From NCBI GenBank assembly GCA_003451785.1, contig DMJL01000094.1:281-22949 (forward strand): DNA of 22,669 nucleotides, in the 5' to 3' direction. Position numbers and translations under genes: made by a program. This document shows, one piece after another, positions 7,216-14,168 of the stretch. The DNA is from Bacteroidales bacterium (lineage in GTDB: Bacteria > Bacteroidota > Bacteroidia > Bacteroidales > UBA7960). Within the stretch, counting starts at the first letter, position 1. The number at the start of each line of letters is the position of its first letter. Below the pieces are notes generated by a model. That model ran no database searches. It saw only the letters and a list, made by a program, of their open reading frames with translations, and had not been told where the DNA came from.

Positions 7216-9456
7216 ATGAAGAGGCGAGAATTTATTAAAATAGCATCCATAGGAACCGGCGGAATGGCTGCAATGGGCGTATTGGGTTCTACATTTGTAC
7301 AAAAAGTAGTGAACCCTCGCATTGGCGAGAAGCTGGGAGAGGAGTTTGCAAACAAGCGAATACCCACCTATTGCGAAATATGTTTTTGGAGGTGCGCCGG
7401 ATGGGCATATACCAACGAGAAAGGAGAGATTTGGAAAGTTATTGGCAACGAAATAGATCCCATTTGCAATGGTCGTCTATGCCCGAGAGGCACTGGAGGT
7501 TTGGGTGCATATACCGACGACAACCGATTGCGCACACCTTTGATTAGAGTAGAAGAAGATGGTGTGCAGAAATTTAAAGAAGCAAGCTGGGACGAAGCCT
7601 TAGATTATATTGCCGATAAATTGCGTACCATTGCCTACATACATGGTCCTGAAACTGTTGCCCTTTTCAACCACGGTTCGAGTGGAAGGTACATGACAGA
7701 ATTCTTACAAGCATACGGCTCCGATTCATCTACTGCACCATCCTATGCACAGTGCAGAGGCCCAAGAGAAGTAGCGTTCTTTCATACTTTTGGCGACTTT
7801 GTTAATTCGCCCGAACCCACCGACCTTAAAAATTGCAAGTGTTTGGTATTGATAGGCTATCACTTGGGCGAAAACATGCACAATACTCAGGTGCAAGAAA
7901 TGTCGATGGCGCTCGACAATGGAATGAAGATTGTAACGGTTGACCCCCGATTCTCTACCGTAGCAGCTAAATCCAAGCATTGGCTTCCAATTAAACCTGC
8001 CACCGACAATGCATTGATGTTAGCATGGATTCATGTGATGATCAAAAATGGTTGGTACGATAAGCAATATGTTGAAAGATATTGCAATGGATTTGAGCAA
8101 TTGGCAAAACATGTTGAACCCTTCACACCCGAATGGGCTGCAGAAATCTGCCAACTTGATGCGCAAGCTATCATAGATACAGCCTGGGAAATGTATCATG
8201 CTTCGCCAGCAACTATTATTCATCCGGGTCGCCACAACACTTGGTATGGCGACGACACGCAAAGGCTTAGGCTTGTAGCCATTCTTAATGCCTTAATGGG
8301 ATCGTGGGGACGCAAGGGGGGCTTTTACTTTCCTGCGAGAGCAACCCTTTCCCGCTTTCCTAGACCTGCTTTTCCAATACCTAAAACCACTTGGCGAGAA
8401 GCCTTGGAAGGAGATTATCCTTTGGCAGGAATGTCGGTTTCCAATGCTATAATTGACAGATCAATTCCCAAAGAAGGCAGAGAGTTTACATACAAAGCTT
8501 GGCTTGTTACAGGTTGTAACCTTCCAATGACCATACCCAATACTCCTCACACATTAGAGGCTGTGCAGCACTTAGAACTGCTTGTGGCCATTGATACCAT
8601 GCCTATGGATATTACTGGTTGGGCTGATGTGGTTCTGCCAGAGTGTTCCTTCTTAGAACGAAACGACAATATTAGAACCGATCAAGGAAGGGTTGCAACC
8701 ATTGCCCTAAGGGCACCCCTGTATCCCCCAAAGTACGATTCGAAGCCTGCATATTGGATCACCAGAGAATTGGCTCATAAAATCGGTTTAGGAAGATTTT
8801 TTCCATTTGAAGACCAACAGAGCGAGTTGGATTGGGAATTGCAACAAATGGGATCGTCATACGCCGAAATGATGGAAGTGGGTGTAAAGGTATTCCCACG
8901 CGATGAAAGCGAGCTTTTTTTGAAGGAAGGTATCGACCACCGATTTAATACACCAAGCGGAAAGATTGAATTGTATGCAACAGGATTTATCCCATACGGT
9001 TTCGATCCGTTGCCCTCTTATGTGAAACACGAAGAGCCTGCAGAGGGTTATTACAGGTTGAATTACGGTCGTGCACCTATGCATACCTTCGGGCGTACGG
9101 CAAATAACCCCTATCTTTTCGATTTGATGGAAGAGAACACCTTGTGGGTAAATCCTACTATTGCAGCAAAAAGCAACATCCATGCAGGACAAAGCGTGTG
9201 GTTGGAGAATCAGGATGGTATAGTTTCTTCCTTCCCAATTACTGTGCGCATTACCGAACGCATTGGCAACGATTCGGTTTATATGGTTCATGGTTTTGGA
9301 CACGCAGACAAACGCCTGAAAAGAGCGTTCGGAAGAGGTATATCTGATACTGAGCTTATCACAAGAGTGCATGTTGACCCTTTAATGGGTGGCACAGGTA
9401 TGCGAGGAAACTTTGTAAAATTCATTTTGTCGGATCCTAAAAAGGTGGAGGTTTAA
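7216..9456 (+). CDS. Tat-exported molybdopterin oxidoreductase catalytic subunit (PsrA/PhsA-like)
   Basis: The 746-residue catalytic subunit of a complex iron-sulfur molybdoenzyme. The N-terminus has a twin-arginine signal (MKRREFIKIASIG) for folded export. The [4Fe-4S] site is Cys53, Cys56, Cys60 and Cys89 (CEICFWRC...LCPRG). The probable molybdenum ligand is Cys180 in SYAQCRGPR, so it resembles Psr/Phs/Nap-type enzymes rather than the Ser- or Asp-ligated DMSO or Nar enzymes. The C-terminal molydopterin-dinucleotide-binding domain begins near residue 610 (RLNYGRAPMHTFGRTANN). Relatives reduce polysulfide, thiosulfate, tetrathionate, arsenate or selenate, and sequence alone does not decide between them. 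The three rhodanese genes just upstream favour a sulfane-sulfur substrate. Its gene is 2 bases from the next gene, so the two are surely cotranscribed. Confidence 0.92.
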   Translation: MKRREFIKIASIGTGGMAAMGVLGSTFVQKVVNPRIGEKLGEEFANKRIPTYCEICFWRCAGWAYTNEKGEIWKVIGNEIDPICNGRLCPRGTGGLGAYTDDNRLRTPLIRVEEDGVQKFKEASWDEALDYIADKLRTIAYIHGPETVALFNHGSSGRYMTEFLQAYGSDSSTAPSYAQCRGPREVAFFHTFGDFVNSPEPTDLKNCKCLVLIGYHLGENMHNTQVQEMSMALDNGMKIVTVDPRFSTVAAKSKHWLPIKPATDNALMLAWIHVMIKNGWYDKQYVERYCNGFEQLAKHVEPFTPEWAAEICQLDAQAIIDTAWEMYHASPATIIHPGRHNTWYGDDTQRLRLVAILNALMGSWGRKGGFYFPARATLSRFPRPAFPIPKTTWREALEGDYPLAGMSVSNAIIDRSIPKEGREFTYKAWLVTGCNLPMTIPNTPHTLEAVQHLELLVAIDTMPMDITGWADVVLPECSFLERNDNIRTDQGRVATIALRAPLYPPKYDSKPAYWITRELAHKIGLGRFFPFEDQQSELDWELQQMGSSYAEMMEVGVKVFPRDESELFLKEGIDHRFNTPSGKIELYATGFIPYGFDPLPSYVKHEEPAEGYYRLNYGRAPMHTFGRTANNPYLFDLMEENTLWVNPTIAAKSNIHAGQSVWLENQDGIVSSFPITVRITERIGNDSVYMVHGFGHADKRLKRAFGRGISDTELITRVHVDPLMGGTGMRGNFVKFILSDPKKVEV

Positions 9457-9458
9457 TT

Positions 9459-9992
9459 ATGAGATATGCAATGGCAATTGACACCAAGAAATGCGTAGGC
9501 TGTTCCGACTGCGTGGTTGCGTGCCAAACCGAAAATTTTGTACCCATTGGTTCGAGTCGAGATTGGATTGTGGAGGAAGTAAATGGAAGGTTCCCAAAAT
9601 TAAGGATGGAGATACGGTCTGAACGATGCAACCATTGTAAAAATGCTCCCTGTGTTAGGACTTGTCCAACAGGCTCGAGCCATTATTCCGATGGAGGAAT
9701 AATCCTAACCATACCGGAAAAATGCATAGGCTGCGGTGCGTGTGTAATTTCTTGTCCCTACGATGCTCGATACAGACATACTGAAGGCTATATTGACAAA
9801 TGCTCTTTTTGTCATCATAGGGTAACTCAAGGTTTGCCTACAGCTTGCGAAGCAGTGTGCCCCACATATTGTATCATTTTCGGAGACCTTAACGATCCCG
9901 AAAGTGAGATATCCAAGGTGTTGCAAACCCGAGAATACAAAACATTGATACCCCATGCAGGTACCGAACCCCAACATTTCTTTTTAATCTGA
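9459..9992 (+). CDS. four-cluster ferredoxin subunit of the molybdoenzyme (PsrB/PhsB-like)
   Basis: A 177-residue electron-transfer subunit with no signal peptide, expected to be exported together with the Tat-dependent catalytic subunit. Sixteen cysteines form four [4Fe-4S] sites in the usual order: 12/15/18/22, 57/60/65/69, 89/92/95/99 and 115/118/130/134. There is one extra cysteine, Cys138. Characteristic motifs are CVGCSDCVVAC, CNHCKNAPCVRTCPTG and CIGCGACVISCPYDAR. It relays electrons from the NrfD-type membrane subunit encoded next to the catalytic subunit encoded before it. The extremely short spacings on both sides support coupled translation. Confidence 0.94.
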   Translation: MRYAMAIDTKKCVGCSDCVVACQTENFVPIGSSRDWIVEEVNGRFPKLRMEIRSERCNHCKNAPCVRTCPTGSSHYSDGGIILTIPEKCIGCGACVISCPYDARYRHTEGYIDKCSFCHHRVTQGLPTACEAVCPTYCIIFGDLNDPESEISKVLQTREYKTLIPHAGTEPQHFFLI

Positions 9993-10006
9993 AAAATTTC
10001 TGAAAC

Positions 10007-10945
10007 ATGCGAGAAGAGCTTATTATAAGCGGAAGGATGAATGAATTTATAGATCCGCATCTTACCATCTGGCCTTGGCCCATTCCGCTATATTTGTTTG
10101 TTGGAGGATTGGCAGCCGGGATACTTATTTATTGCGGAATTTTTTACCTGCTAGGAAAAAGTGAGAAGTTTCCGGCCACAGTGTTCAAAGCACCAATGAT
10201 TGTGCCAGTGCTGTTGGTTATAGGTCTCATAGCCCTATTCTACGACCTGTCGCACAAGTTGTATTTTTGGCGATTATATACATCTTTCAATATACACGCG
10301 CCCATGTCGTGGGGTGCATGGGTGTTGATGGTTGTTACCCCGGTTTCGTTTGTTTGGGTGGCTCTAACCAATAGGCAATATCTGAATCCTGTAATGGAAA
10401 GATTCCAATGGTTGGAGAAAATAGAAACTATCCTAAACCAACATCGGAAATTTATTGCATGGCTAATGATAATTTTCGGTATCCTATTAGGCATGTACAC
10501 TGGCACTTTGCTTTCAGCATTCAACGCACGCCCTCTTTGGAATACTTCTGTATTGGCAATAATGTTTCTTGTTTCGGGGCTTTCTACTGGAGCTGCTACC
10601 ATTGTAATATTCTCCAAACTGCAAGAGGAGAGAATGCTTTTTACCAAAATTTTCTTAGGTTTAATTCTAACAGAACTTTTTTTGGTGGTTCACCGATTTA
10701 TGAGCCTTCTTGCGAGTACACAAGCGCAGATTGATGCAGCACAAATGTTTTTGGGAGGTCAGTTTACCATAGTTTATTGGACAGTGGTAGTTTTCGTAGG
10801 GCTTTTAGTGCCGGCTGTTCTTGCAGTGTTAATTTTGAAAGGAAAGAAAATCCCTTATTACATTGCTCCGGCATTGATACTATTGGGCAGCATTTTCAAT
10901 AGGTTTATACTTGTACATGCAGGCCAGATTAGCACTTGGATGTAA
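10007..10945 (+). CDS. NrfD/PsrC-family integral membrane quinol-interacting subunit
   Basis: A 312-residue, very hydrophobic protein with about eight predicted transmembrane helices: roughly 25-46, 60-80, 98-120, 147-168, 176-200, 213-232, 254-276 and 284-304. The opening motif HLTIWPWPIPLYLFVGGLAAG and the SHKLYFWRLYTSFNIHAPMSWG segment are typical of PsrC/NrfD subunits, which oxidise menaquinol at the membrane without haem. Together with the two preceding genes it forms a complete CISM complex: quinol to NrfD, to ferredoxin, to molybdopterin. The start at 10007 is taken, and an ATG at 10037 is a possible alternative. It is the last gene of the operon and is followed at once by a terminator. 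Confidence 0.93.
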   Translation: MREELIISGRMNEFIDPHLTIWPWPIPLYLFVGGLAAGILIYCGIFYLLGKSEKFPATVFKAPMIVPVLLVIGLIALFYDLSHKLYFWRLYTSFNIHAPMSWGAWVLMVVTPVSFVWVALTNRQYLNPVMERFQWLEKIETILNQHRKFIAWLMIIFGILLGMYTGTLLSAFNARPLWNTSVLAIMFLVSGLSTGAATIVIFSKLQEERMLFTKIFLGLILTELFLVVHRFMSLLASTQAQIDAAQMFLGGQFTIVYWTVVVFVGLLVPAVLAVLILKGKKIPYYIAPALILLGSIFNRFILVHAGQISTWM

Positions 10946-10965
10946 CTCTTCAAATGCGATAAGAT

Positions 10966-11003
10966 AAAAGCGGTATTTCTTTCAGGGTACCGCTTTTGTT
11001 TTT
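10966..11003 (+). terminator. rho-independent terminator of the sulfur operon
   Basis: AAAAGCGGTA (10966-10975) pairs perfectly with TACCGCTTTT (10988-10997) around a 12-base loop, followed by G and a run of six or more T. It lies 20 bases after the stop of the NrfD-type gene. The A-rich left arm may also let it act for the convergent DUF4256 gene on the other strand. Confidence 0.88.
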
Positions 11004-11085
11004 TGAGAATAAGCCGCATTACAATGCCTGATGAAGCGTATTTTCGACACTTTAAATAATCGTTGAAGGCTGTATTAAAGCGCGT

Positions 11086-11676
11086 TTAAACCATCAATAC
11101 ACTTCGAAAACCTCTATCGCTATAGTACGATTGCGCACCATTTGCATTGATGAAAACTCGCCCAAAACGACGATGCCCAAATAGACCACCACCCAACGAT
11201 CTGAAATCTTCAGGTGTCTTAATCCAACTCGAGGATTTGGCATCAAATACACCCAACTGCTGCAGACTATTGTATTGGGCTTCATCCATCAACTCCACTC
11301 CCATTTGCATAGCCATTTCCATAGCACTGTTTGCGGGTTTAAATTCCTTTCGCGCATATAAGGCATCATCATCGTAGCACAAACTACGCCTACCTGTGGG
11401 ACTTTCAGGCGAACAATCGAAAAATACATACGCTCCGGTCGTCGGGTTATAATCCACCACATTCGGCTCACCACCGGTGCGTTCCATCTCATGGAGCGAC
11501 CATAATTTTCTTTGCTGCAATGCATTTCCCGTGGCGTATGACTCCAAACGGATCTGTACATCTTGCCACGCAATACCGGGATGATAGTGGCTGTTCTTTG
11601 CAAATCGGTATTTTAGTGTGCCCAAAAACACAACAAAATCATCCGATGATAAGATGTATTCTGAAAGTTTTTTCAT
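11086..11676 (-). CDS. DUF4256 family protein
   Basis: A 196-residue cytoplasmic protein with no signal peptide or membrane segment. I recognise the DUF4256 pattern: LKYRFAKNSHYHPGIAW near residue 20, then LHEMERTGGEPNVVDY, FFDCSPESPTGRRSLCYDDDAL and, near the C-terminus, SSWIKTPEDFRSLGGGLFGHRR and GAQSYYSDRGFRS. The family is widespread and has no established function. The length and start are normal for it. It is convergent with the sulfur operon, and the repeat array begins about 130 bases upstream of its start. Nothing in the context suggests a role. Confidence 0.88.
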   Translation of the reverse strand: MKKLSEYILSSDDFVVFLGTLKYRFAKNSHYHPGIAWQDVQIRLESYATGNALQQRKLWSLHEMERTGGEPNVVDYNPTTGAYVFFDCSPESPTGRRSLCYDDDALYARKEFKPANSAMEMAMQMGVELMDEAQYNSLQQLGVFDAKSSSWIKTPEDFRSLGGGLFGHRRFGRVFINANGAQSYYSDRGFRSVLMV

Positions 11677-11822
11677 TTGGGAATGATCAAAACTACTGAT
11701 GAATTAAAGCTATCAACCGAAAATTATGGAAAATCGAAGAATTCCCCAAAAATAAAACACGGTAAATAGGTTATTGTTCAGAATTATGGGTTTTATGCAA
11801 TGATATATAGAATTGTGGGGCG

Positions 11823-12090
11823 GGTCGTATTGTAGGTACAGGTCGTATTGTAGGGATAGGTCGTATTGCAGGGCAGGTCGTATTGCAGGGACAGGTCGTA
11901 TTGCAGGGCAGGTCGTATTGCAGGGACAGGTCGTATTGCTGGGACAGGTCGTATTGCAGGGACAGGTCGTATTGCTGGGACAGGTCGTATTGTAGGGACA
12001 GGTCGTATTTTAGGGACAGGTCGTATTGTAGGGAAAGGTCGTATTGTAGGGAAAGGTCGTATTGTAGCGACAGGTCGTATTGTAGGGACA
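11823..12090. repeat. tandem array of fifteen 17-18-bp repeats
   Basis: The unit is GGTCGTATTGTAGGGACA. Fifteen units follow head to tail without spacers; two (11859-11875 and 11894-11910) lack one base. Variation is concentrated at the GTA/GCA/GCT triplet and the final GACA/GAAA, and neighbouring units often share variants, as expected from slippage or unequal exchange. No protein product is credible: translated frames give only repeats such as GRIVGT. Confidence 0.92.
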
Positions 12091-12111
12091 GGTCGAGACC
12101 AGTCCCTACAA
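12080..12111. repeat. hairpin at the junction of the two arrays
   Basis: TTGTAGGGAC (12080-12089) and GGTC (12091-12094) pair with GACC (12097-12100) and GTCCCTACAA (12102-12111). There is a single A-A mismatch and a two-base centre. This is where the 18-bp array turns into its reverse complement, so longer cruciform pairing between the arrays is possible. Confidence 0.8.
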
Positions 12112-12276
12112 TGTGAACGATCAATACGGGGCGACCAGTCCCTACAATGTGAACGATCAATACGGGGCGACCTGTCCCTACAATGTGAACGATCAATACG
12201 GCGCGACCAGTCCCTACAATGTGAACGGTCAATACGGGGCGACCTATCCCTACAATGTGAACGGACAATAGGGGGC
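12097..12276. repeat. tandem array of five 36-bp repeats, reverse-complement relative of the 18-bp array
   Basis: Five exact-length 36-bp units begin at 12097, 12133, 12169, 12205 and 12241. Each starts GACCAGTCCCTACAAT or a close variant and ends CAATACGGGGC or a variant. Read on the minus strand, the unit is the 18-bp core split by two inserts: CCCC inside GGTCG|GTATTG and about 13 bases before TAGGGAC. The fifth copy is the most diverged. There are no unique spacers, so this is not CRISPR. Confidence 0.9.
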
Positions 12277-12611
12277 AACTTTTCCTTCATGAACCAGATC
12301 TTTTCCATCAATGCCTTTATTCCTTATTTGTTTGTCTTTTCCAATAAATAATCTCTTGCTGATAAAGGCAATTAGAGATCAACAGTTTTTATGCGTTCCA
12401 GTTTGTTATTATAATAGCGAAGCAAACCCATTACCAAATGAGCAATTCCAACAAAACCGCTTTGTAGCAAAGAATCTATTACTTGAATTTACACCAACTG
12501 ATTTTCTGTGAAATTTATTAATTTGTTTAAATTAAATAGCGATTCAAATGTAAAATTACATTTTTTCACTGGTTAGGTGCGGAAAAAATTTAAGAAGATT
12601 ACCCTTCTGGG

Positions 12612-12657
12612 TTTGGAAATAGAAAAACATTTAACTTTGACCAACCGTTCAGTCAAA
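12612..12657 (+). promoter_or_regulatory. promoter and candidate autoregulatory operator of the TetR gene
   Basis: TAACTTTG at 12632-12639 matches the Bacteroidota -7 consensus TAnnTTTG, with TTTG at 12612-12615 as a -33 element (16-base gap, slightly short). Overlapping it is an inverted repeat with perfect 6-bp arms, TTTGAC (12636-12641) and GTCAAA (12652-12657), around ACCGTT. Such a site over the -7 box, 11 bases before the ATG, is typical of self-repression by TetR proteins. Confidence 0.65.
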
Positions 12658-12668
12658 AAATATCTATT

Positions 12669-13292
12669 ATGTCGCCGCGCACACAAGAACAATTCGAAAA
12701 CATTCGACAAGCCAAGAAGGAACAAATTCTGTGGGCTTCACTGGCTCTTTTTGCAAATAATGGCTATCAGAGTACAATCATTGGCGATATCGCCAAAAAG
12801 GCTGGAATTTCGAAAGGCTTGCTGTATAATTACTTTGAGAGCAAGGAGGGTATTTTGTTACAGTTGCTTGATAATTTTGTGGCTGAAACTACCGGTTTGC
12901 TCAATCCCAACAACGACCATGAGATTACTAACGACGAGATGAGCAGGTTTTTGGAAGAGTTGATACAATCCATGCTACGGCAGCAGGATTTGTGGAAGCT
13001 CTATCTTCAGCTTTCGGTGCAGCCTTTCGTGGTGGATTTGGTTAAAAACAGGATTGCTGAAAGTAAGCCCCTTTTGATGCATATACAATTGATTGAGAAG
13101 TTTTTTGCCGAGCGTTTCGACAATCCACTCGAGGAAATGGTAATATTCTCTGCCCTTATCGAAGGATTTATAATTCAGTACCTTGTTTCACCCATAAATT
13201 TTTCTGGAGACAACACAGCATTTTTTCTTAATCGCGTGAAGAGCATGATTCTTATTGAAAAGAAAAAACCTGATAATACGCCAAATCATTAG
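12669..13292 (+). CDS. TetR/AcrR family transcriptional regulator
   Basis: A 207-residue regulator. The N-terminal TetR DNA-binding domain covers about residues 15-62: helix KKEQILWASLALFANNGYQ, then the helix-turn-helix IGDIAKKAGISKGLLYNYFESKEGIL. The C-terminal ligand-binding region (about 75-200) is unremarkable and its ligand cannot be predicted. A palindromic site overlaps its own promoter. The next long operon on the same strand (from 14169) encodes an ABC/outer-membrane export system, the kind of target TetR proteins usually control. The cassette at 13342-14124 now separates the two. The ATG at 12669 fits the domain start; the frame upstream does not add sensible sequence. Confidence 0.93.
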   Translation: MSPRTQEQFENIRQAKKEQILWASLALFANNGYQSTIIGDIAKKAGISKGLLYNYFESKEGILLQLLDNFVAETTGLLNPNNDHEITNDEMSRFLEELIQSMLRQQDLWKLYLQLSVQPFVVDLVKNRIAESKPLLMHIQLIEKFFAERFDNPLEEMVIFSALIEGFIIQYLVSPINFSGDNTAFFLNRVKSMILIEKKKPDNTPNH

Positions 13293-13341
13293 GGTAACAA
13301 ATATACTTAACGAGCTTTTTTGAATGATTATCAAGTACATT

Positions 13342-13431
13342 TATCGCAATGAACGCAAGGAAAAATCGCAAGGAACGCTATAGAATAAAATAGCGACCAG
13401 AGTTAACTGCTTTGCTCTCCTTGCCGTTAAA
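13342..13431. repeat. empty A-B repeat unit (MITE-like, left copy)
   Basis: Repeat A (13342-13378, TATCGCAATGAACGCAAGG and on to GGAACGC) is followed after 31 bases by repeat B (13410-13431, CTTTGCTCTCCTTGCCGTTA). B is close to the reverse complement of A, and the bases between hold a small hairpin (CGCTA/TAGCG). It has the same ends as the gene-bearing unit next door but no gene. Confidence 0.75.
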
Positions 13432-13486
13432 CGCTATTTTGTAACTATATCTAATGGGGCTAAAGTGAACCATAATGAGGAATTTT

Positions 13487-13954
13487 TACCGCAATGAACG
13501 CAAGGAAAAATCGCAAGGAACGCAAAAAAAAGTAGAAAAATGACTGAAAACGAATTGTCTAAAGTAGTTTTTGATGCAGCACTTAAAGTGCATCAGAATT
13601 TAGGCCCTGGACTTTTGGAAAGCGCTTATGAAGAATGTTTGTTTTATGAATTGAATAAAACTGGATTATTCGTGCAAAAGCAGAAACCGCTTCCTTTGAT
13701 TTATGAAGAAGTGAAGCTTGAAGTCGGCTATAGGGTTGATTTAATGCTTGAAAACAAACTAATTGTTGAAGTTAAAGCTATAGATGCTTTAAACGATGTT
13801 CATTTAGCTCAGGTTTTGACTTATTTGAAATTGTCTGGTTGCAAACTTGGCTTACTTATAAATTTCAATGTAACAATGATAAAAAACGGAGTTAAAAGAG
13901 TGGTTAAAGACCTTTAGTTTCCCCTGCTAAAACTTTGCGTCCTTTGCGGTTAAA
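13487..13954. mobile_element. candidate GxxExxY cassette bounded by inverted repeats
   Basis: Repeat A (13487-13523) stands 16 bases before the GxxExxY start codon. Repeat B (13933-13954, CTTTGCGTCCTTTGCGGTTA) stands 15 bases after its stop. A is 36/37 identical to the A copy at 13342-13378. The unit of 468 bp is thus an intact gene tightly wrapped in inverted repeats. Mobility is inferred from the empty copies and flanking duplication; no transposase or recombinase is present. Confidence 0.6.
13540..13917 (+). CDS. GxxExxY protein (PD-(D/E)XK nuclease-like, PDDEXK_3 family)
   Basis: A 125-residue protein with the family signature GLLESAY (Gly24, Glu27, Tyr30). The nuclease-fold motif follows: Asp67 in YRVDLML, then Glu77 and Lys79 in IVEVKAI, and the associated Gln91-x3-Tyr95 (QVLTYLK). 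The length is normal. The family is common in environmental genomes and has no established function, although its residues match active PD-(D/E)XK nucleases. The codon use and AT-rich composition differ somewhat from the genes on either side. It lies between a TetR gene and its presumed target operon, inside repeats found nowhere else in the window, which indicates insertion. Confidence 0.9.
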   Translation: MTENELSKVVFDAALKVHQNLGPGLLESAYEECLFYELNKTGLFVQKQKPLPLIYEEVKLEVGYRVDLMLENKLIVEVKAIDALNDVHLAQVLTYLKLSGCKLGLLINFNVTMIKNGVKRVVKDL

Positions 13955-13964
13955 TTATCTTTTT

Positions 13965-14052
13965 TACCGCAATGAACGGAAGAAAAATCCTACGGAATGC
14001 ACCAGAAAAAAATAGCAAATACTACTTCTACCTTGCGCTCCTTGCGGTTAAA
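13965..14052. repeat. empty A-B repeat unit (MITE-like, right copy, degenerate)
   Basis: A diverged repeat A (13965-14000, TACCGCAATGAACGGAAG start) is followed after 30 bases by repeat B (14031-14052, CCTTGCGCTCCTTGCGGTTA). Size and layout equal the left empty unit at 13342-13431. Confidence 0.7.
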
Positions 14053-14102
14053 TTAATAGCACAACCAATAATAATAAAACGCATATAGAACATTGCTAAT
14101 TG

Positions 14103-14124
14103 CTTTGCGCCCCTTGCGGTTAAA
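14103..14124. repeat. solitary B repeat
   Basis: CTTTGCGCCCCTTGCGGTTA is a fourth B copy without a nearby A. Together with its downstream flank (to about 14175) it duplicates the B copy and flank at 13409-13480, including the shared CTAATGGGGCTAAA (13451-13464 and 14145-14158). Confidence 0.75.
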
Positions 14125-14168
14125 CTTTCTTTTGTAGCTTTAACCTAATGGGGCTAAAATGAAAGATA

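Larger units (their letters stand above)
11677..12668. other. long non-coding stretch holding repeat arrays and the TetR promoter
   Basis: Nearly 1 kb without a credible gene. It carries the DUF4256 upstream region (11677-11822), the two repeat arrays (11823-12276), about 350 bases of AT-rich sequence in which I recognise nothing, and the TetR promoter/operator (12612-12657). The frames that are open across the arrays are a by-product of the 18- and 36-base periods, both multiples of three. Confidence 0.7.

Noticed and set aside
8857..9372. 171-codon minus-strand frame inside the molybdoenzyme gene
   Set aside because: It is the antisense shadow of a strongly supported gene and has no protein-like features of its own.
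12097..12276. Five regular 36-bp repeats resembling a CRISPR array
   Set aside because: There are no unique spacers, the units are directly abutted, no cas genes are present, and the unit is derived from the neighbouring 18-bp repeat.
11771..12351. Long reading frames on both strands across the repeat arrays (up to about 170 codons)
   Set aside because: They are open only because the units are 18 or 36 bases long. The products are simple repeats with no start context, and several frames on both strands are open at once.
12311..12511. 66-codon plus-strand frame after the repeats
   Set aside because: No recognisable domain, no promoter or ribosome-binding signal, and composition like the surrounding non-coding DNA.
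14119..14144. GTTAAA/TTTAAC inverted repeat before the LolA-like gene as a TetR operator
   Set aside because: It does not resemble the palindrome at the TetR promoter, and its left arm is simply the end of a B repeat.
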